Below are positions 1 to 6,048 of a DNA stretch of 17,871 nt, piece after piece. The notes below the pieces were generated by a model. That model made no database searches, had not been told where the DNA came from, and worked only from the letters and a program-made list of their open reading frames with translations. The DNA is from Chloroflexota bacterium. GTDB taxonomy: Bacteria; Chloroflexota; Limnocylindria; P2-11E. The DNA is taken from positions 1 through 17,871 of the forward strand of contig VGPA01000006.1 in the NCBI GenBank assembly GCA_016875665.1, read 5' to 3'. The translations under genes and the position numbers were made by a program. Positions within the stretch are counted from its first letter, which is position 1. Each line of letters begins with the position of its first letter.

Positions 1-47
1 TCGCGGCGGGAGAGCACGCGCCCGATGGGGCGATCGTCGTCGAGCAT
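1..47 (-). CDS. 5' end of a clipped gene, perhaps a Tat-exported intradiol-type dioxygenase
   Basis: Only the first 15 codons are inside the window. They begin at ATG (47-45) and read MLDDDRPIGRVLSRR. A purine-rich ribosome site (AAGGAAG) lies about 12 bases upstream, and the start is 19 bases after the stop of the YceI-family gene, so the two could be co-transcribed. A short acidic start followed by a twin-arginine-like S-R-R reminds me of Tat-exported intradiol ring-cleavage dioxygenases. Fifteen residues cannot establish a family, so this name is a guess; the presence of a gene start is better supported. Confidence 0.4.
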   Translation of the reverse strand, partial: MLDDDRPIGRVLSRR

Positions 48-66
48 GAGGGAGGCCGCTTCCTTC

Positions 67-801
67 CTAGGCGGACGGCCCCGTCGCGACGAGGTCGACC
101 GCGAGGCGGATCTCGTCCGTCACACTCACGACGCGGAACGGCACGGAAGGCACGGTCAGCCCGAAGTCGCCGAACTTGAACGAGGGGTTCGCCGTCGCGG
201 TGGCCGTGATCGTCCCCCGCTCGCGCTTGGCGACGACGTCGAACGTCACTTCCTTGCTTCGCCCCCTAACGGTCATGTTCGCGGTGAGCTTGAACGCGAG
301 GTCTCCGGTCGCGGGGAGGCTCGCCGGCAGCCCGGTCGCACGCAGCGGCACCAGCTCCGCCTTCGGGAACTGCTGCGTGCCGAGCGTGTCGCGCTTCACG
401 AAGTTGTCGCGGTCACGGGAGTCGCTCGTGAGCGTCGTGAGGTCGAACGCGATCTTGGACGTCGCGGCGAACGTGCCGCCGGCCTGGAGGACGAACGAGC
501 CCTCGGCGCCGGTGGTGACGAGCACCGCATCGTTCGGCAGATCGCGTCCCACCAGCTGCTCTCGTACCCGGACGGTGGCCTTGGACTGGTTGCCCACCGT
601 CCATGACGGCGCGCTCGCCGGCGCGGCAGCGGTGGGAGCGGCGGTGGGGACGGGGGTCGGCGCCAGGGTCGGAGCGAGTGTCGGTGCAGCCGTCGCCGGC
701 GCCTGGGTCGCCGTGGCGACCGGAGCGGACTGGCAGGCGACGGCCACGAACCCGGCCGCACCCGCGCGTACCAGCGTCGCCAAGAGGAGCCTACGAGTCA
801 C
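67..801 (-). CDS. YceI-family lipoprotein
   Basis: This is a 244-aa exported protein of the YceI family, lipocalin-like beta barrels that bind isoprenoid or other lipid ligands in the periplasm or at the cell surface. The N-terminus is a lipoprotein signal (MTRRLLLATL, then a hydrophobic stretch) ending in a lipobox-like VAVAC with Cys23. Residues 24-65 are an Ala/Pro/Thr linker with APT repeats. The barrel covers about residues 66-240: SWTVGNQSKATVRVREQ, then the family-typical features of a strand with F-D-L-T, a D-x-R-D-x-F stretch, K-x-P-K/F-P-K-A and a late V-x-F-x-V. The start is GTG at 801 with GGAGG eight bases upstream, so this gene uses a leadered start. The linker is common in Chloroflexota lipoproteins. 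The family is clear; ligand and role are unknown. Confidence 0.88.
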   Translation of the reverse strand: MTRRLLLATLVRAGAAGFVAVACQSAPVATATQAPATAAPTLAPTLAPTPVPTAAPTAAAPASAPSWTVGNQSKATVRVREQLVGRDLPNDAVLVTTGAEGSFVLQAGGTFAATSKIAFDLTTLTSDSRDRDNFVKRDTLGTQQFPKAELVPLRATGLPASLPATGDLAFKLTANMTVRGRSKEVTFDVVAKRERGTITATATANPSFKFGDFGLTVPSVPFRVVSVTDEIRLAVDLVATGPSA

Positions 802-832
802 GAAACGTCCTCCATGCGTCTGAGTTCAGCCC

Positions 833-838
833 AGAATA
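833..838 (-). promoter_or_regulatory. Possible -10 element for the YceI gene
   Basis: The leftward strand reads TATTCT 32 bases before the GTG start of the YceI gene. It has the nAnnCT form seen before several genes in this window. No recognisable -35 box lies at the usual distance. Confidence 0.3.
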
Positions 839-901
839 TGTGGGATCTCGCGCGTCGGACGCATCGCGACGGCACAGGCCCGTTAGGCGCGGAACGGCGA
901 G

Positions 902-927
902 GACCGGGCCGATCGCTCGGCCCGGTC
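902..927 (-). terminator. Strong GC hairpin after the orphan gene tail
   Basis: An 11-bp perfect inverted repeat (GACCGGGCCGA / TCGGCCCGGTC) flanks the four-base loop TCGC. It begins 27 bases past the stop of the leftward reading frame that ends at 955, so it is placed as that gene's terminator. No T-tract follows, so it could act by factor-dependent termination or as a transcript end-stabiliser. Confidence 0.6.
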
Positions 928-954
928 ATCCGCGTCCAGGCGGGTCGGGGCTGG

Positions 955-1125
955 CTAGTAGCCGCGGACCACCGGGTTCGGACTGATCACGTTGCCGTTG
1001 GTATCCGTGACGTTCCGGACCTGGACCAGGTAGTTGCCGCTGTTCGCCGCGGCCGGTGACGAGAAGTTCACATTGCTCAAGTAGGCGCCGGTCCCGGTGC
1101 ACGTCACGGTCCAGACCGTGCCGTT
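955..1125 (-). pseudogene. 3' tail of a secreted-type protein, 5' part missing
   Basis: The leftward frame from about 1125 to the TAG at 957-955 encodes 56 residues that look genuinely coding. They are rich in Asn, Thr, Ser, Val and Tyr, with segments such as NGTVWTVTC, AYLSNVNFSS, NYLVQVRNVTDTNGN and a final NPVVRGY. This is beta-rich, extracellular-domain-like composition, unlike the Arg/Pro/Ala noise of shadow frames here, and it is followed by a terminator-like hairpin. Upstream of Asn (1125-1123) the frame stays open but turns into Arg-rich noise, because it enters the coding region of a rightward gene. No start codon gives a sensible full-length protein. I read it as a gene whose 5' part is lost at a junction near 1125; the family is not recognised. 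Confidence 0.55.
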
Positions 1126-1221
1126 GGCGCGGCGGCGCTGCTGACCTTCGCGACCATCACCCAGCCGCGCGGAGCGGAGGGCGGTGGCGAAGAAGTCGCG
1201 GCGACCGCGCCGCGGCCCACT

Positions 1222-1755
1222 TTGGTTCCGAACTCCTACGTCGGCCAGGGGATCCTCGGCATCACGAGCCCCGAGTTCCTCGCCCGCCTCCTCCCGGCCG
1301 CCTCGCCGGTTCCGCCCCAGGCCGCGCCGACCAGCGCACCCGGACCGGCACGCACCGCACAGCCGGCGGGTGGCGGCGTGGGTACCGGCACCGGCCCGGG
1401 GCGGCCGGCGGCGCCCACCGCCGTACCGACCCCGGTGCCTTTCCCGTCGGGGGCGGTTGCGGCTGCGAACCCGGTGCCCCCAGGGATGCAGCGCTTCCAG
1501 GGGCTCGTGCTCGCCCTGAACACCGGTGCGCCCATTCCCGGCGTGTGTATCGCCATCGGGCCGCGCGGTTGCGTCGATCTGTCGCCGAAGACGGATGCGA
1601 GCGGAACCTGGACGGCGGACCTACCGGTCGGGGGCGGGAGCTTAGTCCGGGAATTTTGCTTCACCAAGAGCAGCTACCACCCGGAATACCGCTCGCACAG
1701 CCCGCAGAAGCCGATCACCGGCCTGCTCAACATCCACATGAGGCCCACCGGCTAG
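1222..1755 (+). CDS. Proline-rich exported protein with carboxypeptidase-regulatory-like domain, 5' end uncertain
   Basis: From TTG at 1222 this frame gives 177 aa. Residues 1-25 (VPNSYVGQGILGI...) are followed by a long Pro/Ala/Gly linker to about residue 88. The C-terminal domain (MQRFQGLVLALNTGAPIPGV, then TDASGTWTADLP and FCFTKSSYHPEY) resembles the carboxypeptidase-D regulatory-like beta-sandwich found in extracellular proteins. The TTG has no ribosome site. The same frame stays open back to 1060 and contains AVGAAALLTFATIT at about 1120-1160, which looks like a signal peptide or anchor helix, but it has no ATG, GTG or TTG. The real start is therefore probably upstream and lost. If one base is missing in the GCGGCGGCG run near 1130-1137, the GTG at 1118 would give MPLARRR joined to the hydrophobic helix. 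Confidence 0.5.
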   Translation: MVPNSYVGQGILGITSPEFLARLLPAASPVPPQAAPTSAPGPARTAQPAGGGVGTGTGPGRPAAPTAVPTPVPFPSGAVAAANPVPPGMQRFQGLVLALNTGAPIPGVCIAIGPRGCVDLSPKTDASGTWTADLPVGGGSLVREFCFTKSSYHPEYRSHSPQKPITGLLNIHMRPTG

Positions 1756-1818
1756 ATCAGCCGTTGCGCCGCGGCGTGGAACTCGCCCCGCGGCGGGTTC
1801 GGCTCGGGGGTTGCACCC

Positions 1819-1824
1819 CATACT
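1819..1824 (+). promoter_or_regulatory. Possible leaderless -10 element
   Basis: CATACT lies exactly six bases before the GTG at 1831, and there is no ribosome site. It matches the nAnnCT-N6-GTG arrangement seen at three other genes in the window. Confidence 0.35.
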
Positions 1825-1830
1825 TCGCGG

Positions 1831-2850
1831 GTGGAACTGAAGGCGGGGTGGGCGCTCCCGCTCCTCGCGATCGTGCCGGTGCTCGGTTTCCTCTATTGGC
1901 GCGCGCAGCGCGCCCGACCCTCCCTCGCCCGCCGCTACGCGACGCCGGCGCTCGTGGCCGCGGCCATCGGGGCCGGACCGGGACTGTGGCGTCACATCCC
2001 ACCCGCGCTCTACCTCGCGTCGCTCACGCTCCTGCTGTTCGCGGTGGCGCGTCCGCAGGGCGTCGTCAGCGTTCCGAGCGAGGAGGGGACGATCGTTCTC
2101 GCGCTCGACGTCTCGGGCAGTATGCGTGCGATCGACGTGCAGCCGAGCCGCATCGACGCGGCCAAGAGTGCCGCGATCGAGTTCGTCGAGCGGCAGCGCG
2201 CGAACGGCCGCGTGCGGATCGGCATCGTTTCGTTCTCGGATGCCGCCTTCATCGTCCAGCCGCCGACGACCGACCGCGACGCGGCGATCAGCGCCATCGC
2301 GCGCCTGCAGCCGCAGCGGGGCACGGGGATCGGACGGGGCATCCTCGCCGCTCTCGACGCGCTCGTCTCGGATCCGCTCGCCGACCTGCCCAGCGAGGAG
2401 TTCGGCGCCCAGGGGACCGTCCCGGACGGGCCGTTGCTGCGGCCCGGCACCCGCTCGTACGCGGCGGCGACGATCGTGCTACTGACGGACGGCGTGAACA
2501 CGGCACCGCCGACACCGCTGTCGGTGCTGGATCTCGCGACCAGGCGCGGCGTCCGGATCTACGCGATCGGCCTCGGCACGCCGGCCGGCGGACAGATGGG
2601 TGGGATCGGACGCCCGCAGGTCGCCCGCTTCGACCGGGAGACGCTCGTCAAGGTGACCGAGGCGACCGACGGCGAGTTCTTCGACGCATCGAGCGCGGAG
2701 GACCTCTCGCGCATCTACAAGGGCCTCGTCACCGAACTGGTGGTACGGCAGGAGCGGACCGAGCTGTCGGCGTACGTCACCGGGCTCGCCGCGCTCCTGG
2801 CCTTTGTCGGGGCCGGCATCTCGCTGTGGCGGTTCAACCGCCTGCCCTGA
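1831..2850 (+). CDS. BatA-like von Willebrand factor A membrane protein
   Basis: This 339-aa inner-membrane protein has helices at about residues 7-23, 57-73 and 313-331 around a cytoplasmic or periplasmic VWA domain (about 85-300). The metal-ion-dependent adhesion site is intact: D-V-S-G-S-M at 93-98, the Thr of TGIGRG at 165, and L-L-T-D-G at 217-221. The layout of two N-terminal helices, VWA and a C-terminal helix is that of BatA/BatB proteins. Those usually sit beside a MoxR ATPase and a DUF58 protein and are linked to envelope stress or protein assembly. Neither partner is here, so this is an orphan copy. The GTG start is chosen because it begins a normal BatA N-terminus; it lacks a ribosome site but has a -10-like CATACT six bases upstream. 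Function beyond the family is not known. Confidence 0.88.
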   Translation: MELKAGWALPLLAIVPVLGFLYWRAQRARPSLARRYATPALVAAAIGAGPGLWRHIPPALYLASLTLLLFAVARPQGVVSVPSEEGTIVLALDVSGSMRAIDVQPSRIDAAKSAAIEFVERQRANGRVRIGIVSFSDAAFIVQPPTTDRDAAISAIARLQPQRGTGIGRGILAALDALVSDPLADLPSEEFGAQGTVPDGPLLRPGTRSYAAATIVLLTDGVNTAPPTPLSVLDLATRRGVRIYAIGLGTPAGGQMGGIGRPQVARFDRETLVKVTEATDGEFFDASSAEDLSRIYKGLVTELVVRQERTELSAYVTGLAALLAFVGAGISLWRFNRLP

Positions 2851-2942
2851 GGCTCGGCCGGCGTCCCCGGCTTCCCCGATGCTCGCCCTGGGGTCTTCCC
2901 ACCGCGTTGACAATTGATGGCAGGCGATTCGGAGGTGCCCGG

Positions 2943-3830
2943 GTGAAGGTGCTTCTCGCGACCGATCTCTCGGCGGCGAACGACCAGGCGATCGCGCTCG
3001 TCCAGGCCGCCCCGTGGCCGTCGGGCTCGCGCATCCGCGTGATCACGGCCGTCGAGCCCTATGCCACGTTCAGCGATCTCGCGCCCGAAATGATCCTGCA
3101 GTTCGACGATCTGGCCGAGAAGAAGATGCGCGATGGCCTCGAGGCGCTCGCCGGCACGCTGCGCCGCGACGGGCTGACCGTCGAGAGCGAGCTGCGCCTC
3201 GGGCGCGCCGCCGATGAGATCGTCGGCGAAGCGCGCGAGATGGGGGCGGATCTCGTGATCGTCGGCAACCGCGGGCACGGGCCGTTCGAGGCGACGCTCC
3301 TCGGCTCGGTCTCGAGCAACGTGGTCGACCGCTCGCCCTGTCCGGTGCTCGTCGCGCGCAGCGCCGCAACGGGAAAGGTCGTCATGGGCGACGACGGGTC
3401 CGCTGGCGCGCGCGCCGCCGAAGCCCTGCTGACCAGGCTTCCGGTCTTCGCGACGGCCACGGTGCACGTGGTCGGCGTCGTCGACGTCCCCCTGCCGTGG
3501 CTCGGGGCCATGGATGCGTCGATGGCGACGACTAGTCCCGAGATCTACACGCAGCTCGCCGGCGTGCTCAGGGAGCAAGCGACCGCCAACATCGAGGCGG
3601 CTCGCGCCCGCCTCGAATCGAGAGGCCTCCTTGCCACCGCGAGGCTGCGGGAGGGCCACGCAGGCGCCGAGATCGTCGCCGAGGCTGAGGAGTGGGGCGC
3701 CGACGTCATCGTCCTGGGCTCGCGCGGCCACACCGGCCTCGCCCGCCTCATCCTGGGCAGCGTCGCCAAGAGCGTGCTCACCCACGCCCACTGCTCGGTG
3801 CTGGTGGTGCACGAACCCGCTCCGAAGTAG
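2943..3830 (+). CDS. Tandem-domain universal stress protein
   Basis: This 295-aa cytoplasmic protein is made of two UspA domains, at about residues 1-140 and 145-292. Each has the ATP-binding signature G-2x-G-9x-G-S: GNRGHG...LLGSVSSNVV at 108-128 and GSRGHT...ILGSVAKSVL at 259-279. The first domain also begins with an acidic ATP-site residue in LLATDLS (Asp8). The second begins KVVMGDDGS. Both are expected to bind ATP, as in tandem Usp proteins that act under starvation, hypoxia or redox stress. The start is GTG at 2943, with GGAGG seven bases upstream. The frame is open far upstream (to 1056), but that stretch is Arg-rich shadow over the VWA gene. A lone TTGACA at 2907-2912 has no good -10 partner. 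The gene is 92 bases behind the VWA gene and could share its transcript. Confidence 0.92.
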   Translation: MKVLLATDLSAANDQAIALVQAAPWPSGSRIRVITAVEPYATFSDLAPEMILQFDDLAEKKMRDGLEALAGTLRRDGLTVESELRLGRAADEIVGEAREMGADLVIVGNRGHGPFEATLLGSVSSNVVDRSPCPVLVARSAATGKVVMGDDGSAGARAAEALLTRLPVFATATVHVVGVVDVPLPWLGAMDASMATTSPEIYTQLAGVLREQATANIEAARARLESRGLLATARLREGHAGAEIVAEAEEWGADVIVLGSRGHTGLARLILGSVAKSVLTHAHCSVLVVHEPAPK

Positions 3831-3905
3831 GACCCGCGACCGCCAACCACGGGTGCCGCCGCGACGAGCGCGAACCCGCCTGCACCGCCGCAAGTGAGGG
3901 TCGGC

Positions 3906-3911
3906 TAGGAT
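3906..3911 (+). promoter_or_regulatory. Possible -10 element upstream of the riboswitch
   Basis: TAGGAT lies just before the first base of the folded RNA; a start at about 3917 would fit P1 of the aptamer. No convincing -35 box is seen. Confidence 0.3.
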
Positions 3912-3915
3912 GGAG

Positions 3916-4030
3916 CGAGCATCAGGAGCGACCCCGAATGGGGTCCGGCAACCGGGTCGGGAGAGGCCACGGTGCCAAGAGGTGATCCCTCGATGTGCGG
4001 TCCGTGAGGACCGAACGAAAACTCTCCCCC
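3916..4030 (+). ncRNA. SAM-clan riboswitch aptamer (SAM-IV / SAM-I-IV-like)
   Basis: The RNA folds into the SAM-IV-type layout. P1: CGAG-C-AUCA (3916-3924) pairs with UGAU-CC-CUCG (3983-3992). P2: GACCCC/GGGGUC (3930-3935 with 3940-3945), loop GAAU. The core CCGGCAACC lies at 3945-3953 and GGUGCCAA at 3971-3978. P3: ACCGGGUC (3951-3958) pairs with GGCC-A-CGGU (3965-3973), loop GGGAGA (3959-3964). P5: CGGUCC/GGACCG (3998-4003 with 4008-4013), loop GUGA. The tail UCUCCC (4023-4028) is the exact complement of the P3 loop; this matches the pseudoknot between P3 loop and 3' tail that distinguishes SAM-IV from SAM-I. AUCAGGAG at 3921-3928 is close to the SAM-I AUCAAGAG core, so a SAM-I-IV intermediate is possible. 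S-adenosylmethionine as ligand is inferred from the family. Confidence 0.75.
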
Positions 4031-4032
4031 TG

Positions 4033-4057
4033 GTGCGTCCGCGCAAGGAGGACGCAC
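4033..4057 (+). promoter_or_regulatory. Shine-Dalgarno-sequestering hairpin (riboswitch expression platform)
   Basis: GTGCGTCC (4033-4040) is the exact complement of GGACGCAC (4050-4057), with a nine-base loop. The ribosome site AAGGAGGA (4045-4052) is split between loop and 3' arm, so forming the hairpin would partly hide it. The GTG start at 4059 follows one base after the stem. The hairpin begins two bases after the aptamer tail (4030), so pseudoknot formation and hairpin formation could be coupled. This points to control of translation rather than termination; there is no T-tract. Confidence 0.7.
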
Positions 4058-4058
4058 A

Positions 4059-4226
4059 GTGCAGACTCAGCCGGCGAACGGCCCGCGCGACGGCAAGTCG
4101 GACGAGGAGGCCATCATCCGCCAGCTCCGTGCCTCGCTCGCCCTGCCGCTGACTCGTGAAGAGCGTGAGCGCTCGGTCATGCGATTCGCGCGCGAGGTGC
4201 TCGCGGCGGGCCCCAGCGATCCGTGA
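4059..4226 (+). CDS. 55-aa riboswitch-controlled small protein, unknown function
   Basis: The gene starts at GTG 4059 behind the strong ribosome site AAGGAGGA (last G eight bases before the start) and ends at TGA 4224-4226. The protein is soluble and charged: a polar N-terminus (MQTQPANGPRDGKSDEE), a helix with AIIRQLRASLALPL, then TREERERSVMRFAREVLAAG. It has no signal, membrane segment or cysteine. I do not recognise a family. The last four bases (GTGA) overlap the start of the next gene, so the two are translationally coupled and are likely partners. Its position directly after the riboswitch means it is the first target of that switch. The ribosome site and coupling make a real gene likely despite its size. 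Confidence 0.72.
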   Translation: MQTQPANGPRDGKSDEEAIIRQLRASLALPLTREERERSVMRFAREVLAAGPSDP

Positions 4227-4492
4227 CGGGCGTCGAGAGCGCGCTGCTCGTCTGGCTCGTCATCGGTATCGGCATCGTGGCCGGGGTGTTCATCGTGGCG
4301 CGGTCCGCAGTGCAGATCGGTGAGGTCGCCTATCGCGTGATCGAGAAGCGGCTCGATACGGGTACGGCGACCCGCCAGAGCCTGCTGCTCACGCTCGGAA
4401 TGATCTTGGCGGGGCTGGCGGTCAGCTTCGTGGCGGCGACGGCGATCGCGTTCTTCATCGGCACGCTCCTTCAGGGAGCACCGCTCGAGTGA
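4223..4492 (+). CDS. Small two-helix membrane protein, unknown function
   Basis: This 89-aa protein starts at GTG 4223, overlapping the stop of the 55-aa gene by four bases. It has two hydrophobic helices, about residues 7-27 (SALLVWLVIGIGIVAGVFIV) and 53-83 (SLLLTLGMILAGLAV onward), joined by a polar loop (IEKRLDTGTATRQ). No catalytic motif, signal-peptidase site or known family signature is visible. Placement in a riboswitch-controlled two-gene operon suggests a role tied to the ligand, such as a small transporter subunit, a regulator of a transporter or a membrane-stress peptide, but none of these is shown by the sequence. The gene converges on the GAF-PAS gene, with seven bases between the stops. 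Confidence 0.8.
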   Translation: MTGVESALLVWLVIGIGIVAGVFIVARSAVQIGEVAYRVIEKRLDTGTATRQSLLLTLGMILAGLAVSFVAATAIAFFIGTLLQGAPLE

Positions 4493-4499
4493 GCGGCCG

Positions 4500-5623
4500 C
4501 TAACCGGACTCGACCACCACGCCGATCATTCCGCCCACGCTCCCCGCGTCGCCCTGCAGCGGCCCGTAGCGCATCCGGAAGGAGCGCGGACCGACCGTGA
4601 ACGCGATCTCGCTCGTCTCACCGTCGGGCGCGTCGCGCACCGCCTGCGCGAGCATCGGCAGGACGACGCGAAACACGCTCGTGAGGTTCTGCCCGACGAG
4701 CGGCGTCGGATCGGACCAGAGCGCTCGCAGCAGGCTGCCACCCGCGTAGGTGCAGATGGCCCGGCGGTCGCTCGAGAGGATCACGACCGGCGCGCCCTGG
4801 AGCACCCCGCGCAGCCGTGCCTCACCGGCGCGGAGCTGCGCGATCAGATCGTGCGTGAGCATCGCGCCTGCCGCGTTCGCGGCGAACGTCTCGAGCGCAT
4901 TGGCGTGGCTCGGCTGCAGCGCGCCGACGGCGTCGGGGGCGACCGTGATCACGCCGAGCGTGCGCCGCGCGGTGACGATGGGCACGGCCACGACCGTTCG
5001 GATCGAAGGATCCCCCGGCGAGTAGCCGCCACGTTGCGCGCGTCGGGGACGATCTGCGTGCGCCGCGTCCGGAACGCGCGCGCCACGATGCTGTCGTCCA
5101 CGGGGATGCGCAGGCCGATGCACCGCGTGCTGCCGACGGCGGCGACCGCTTCGAACTCGTCCTCGTGGCGCGCGAGCCACAAGGTTCCGACGCGGCAGGG
5201 GACGACGCGGACCGCCGCCGCGAGGATCGTCGACAGTGCGTCGTCGCGGCCGGCCGCGCTGCTCACCGCGCGCGCCGCATCCCGGAGCACCGTCAGCTCC
5301 CTCGCCAGCTGGGCCGTCCTGACGTTGAGGTCCCGCAGGTGGCCGACGCCCGCGGCGAGGAGCATGACCCCGAGCGCGCCGACGCCGCTCCCCGCGCGGA
5401 CGATCGCCTCGCCGGGCGCCACGCCGGAGATCGCCCAGAGCGCCATCGACATGCCGTAGCCCGCGACGGATCCGCCGATGCTCCACCGCAGACCCCACAG
5501 GTACGCGGTGACGCCGATGGGGATCATCGTGACAACCGTGCTCGCCGGGCCCCCGAACGGCCACAGGGCGAGATACAGGACGGCGTAGGACAGGAAGGCG
5601 CCGACCGTCACCGCGAGCCTCAC
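4500..5623 (-). pseudogene. Membrane GAF-PAS sensor protein, interrupted by a frameshift
   Basis: Two leftward frames together make one protein of about 373 residues. The first frame, from GTG 5623, gives about four membrane helices (residues 5-97), a linker helix (LNVRTAQLARELTVLRDAAR) and the first half of a GAF domain to VPDARNV. The second frame continues the GAF domain as GGYSPGDPSIRTVVAVPI and LGVITVAPDAVG, then a linker helix and a PAS-like domain (from about residue 262, RLRGVLQGAPVVILSSDRR) to the stop at 4500. The switch lies at 5029-5030. Adding one G to the coding-strand run (GTGG to GTGGG) restores NVGGYSPGD. It has no kinase, GGDEF or HTH output domain, so it would sense a small ligand and signal through a partner. 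The start lies 20 bases after arsC. The break may be a true mutation or a homopolymer error. Confidence 0.75.
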
Positions 5624-5629
5624 GGGGTC

Positions 5630-5635
5630 AGTATC
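5630..5635 (-). promoter_or_regulatory. Possible leaderless -10 element
   Basis: On the leftward strand GATACT lies exactly six bases before the GTG at 5623 of the GAF-PAS gene. It fits the nAnnCT-N6-GTG pattern of three other genes. It could be coincidence, because the gene may simply be the third in an RDD-arsC-sensor operon. Confidence 0.25.
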
Positions 5636-5643
5636 AGTGAACC

Positions 5644-6048
5644 TCAGCCGAGGCGTGCGACGAGAGCCATGACGCGCTCCCGGATGCGGTCGCGCACGAG
5701 GCGGAACGCTGCGAGCCGCTCCTCCTCCGAGCCGGTCGCCTGCAACGGATCCGCGAACCGCCAGCGCAGCAGGAGCGAGCTGCGCGGAGGGATCGGGCAC
5801 GATGCGTCGCACACGGTTACCACGACGTCCCACCGGCCCTCGACCTCGTGGACCGCCCGCGAGCGGTGAGCCGAAATGTCGACGCCGGCCTCCGCCATCA
5901 CGCGAACCGCGAGCGGGTGCACTCCACGCGCCACGGTGCCCGCGCTCGCGGCTTCGAAGCGTGAGCCGCCGAGGGCGCGGAGAAACCCTTCGGCCATCTG
6001 TGAACGGGCCGAGTTGTGCGAGCAGAGGAACAGGACGCGCGCGGCGCT
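5644..6048 (-). CDS. arsC: Arsenate reductase / low-molecular-weight tyrosine phosphatase family protein
   Basis: The frame encodes about 134 residues of the thioredoxin-coupled ArsC / low-molecular-weight phosphatase fold, the usual length. The P-loop C-S-H-N-S-A-R (about residues 9-15, in VLFLCSHNSARSQMAEGF) is complete. Also present are SAGT, the V-x-V-C-D segment and the late F-A-D-P with the general-acid Asp (about 100). The resolving pair reads C-D-A-S-C-P, with Cys80 and Cys84 only four apart, whereas the classical ArsC has Cys82 and Cys89. No ATG, GTG or TTG lies in frame upstream of the P-loop; the first in-frame ATG (5997) would remove the active site. The boundary at 6048 is therefore a placeholder for an unresolved start at the RDD stop. 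Arsenate reduction is the family role; without neighbouring ars genes a phosphatase role remains open. Confidence 0.72.
   Translation of the reverse strand, partial: SAARVLFLCSHNSARSQMAEGFLRALGGSRFEAASAGTVARGVHPLAVRVMAEAGVDISAHRSRAVHEVEGRWDVVVTVCDASCPIPPRSSLLLRWRFADPLQATGSEEERLAAFRLVRDRIRERVMALVARLG

Noticed and set aside
2907..2912. Consensus -35 box TTGACA before the universal stress protein
   Set aside because: No -10-like hexamer at 16-18 bases; the matching window is GGAGG-rich, so it is not called as a promoter.
1056..3830. A 924-aa rightward open frame
   Set aside because: Only its end (from 2943) is the universal stress protein; the rest is Arg-rich shadow over the VWA gene, a result of high GC.
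3831..3905. Possible terminator after the universal stress protein
   Set aside because: No stem longer than a few bases and no T-tract; nothing else recognisable before the riboswitch promoter.
4492..4501. Ten-base palindrome AGCGGCCGCT between convergent stops
   Set aside because: Too short and loop-less for a terminator; expected by chance at this GC content.
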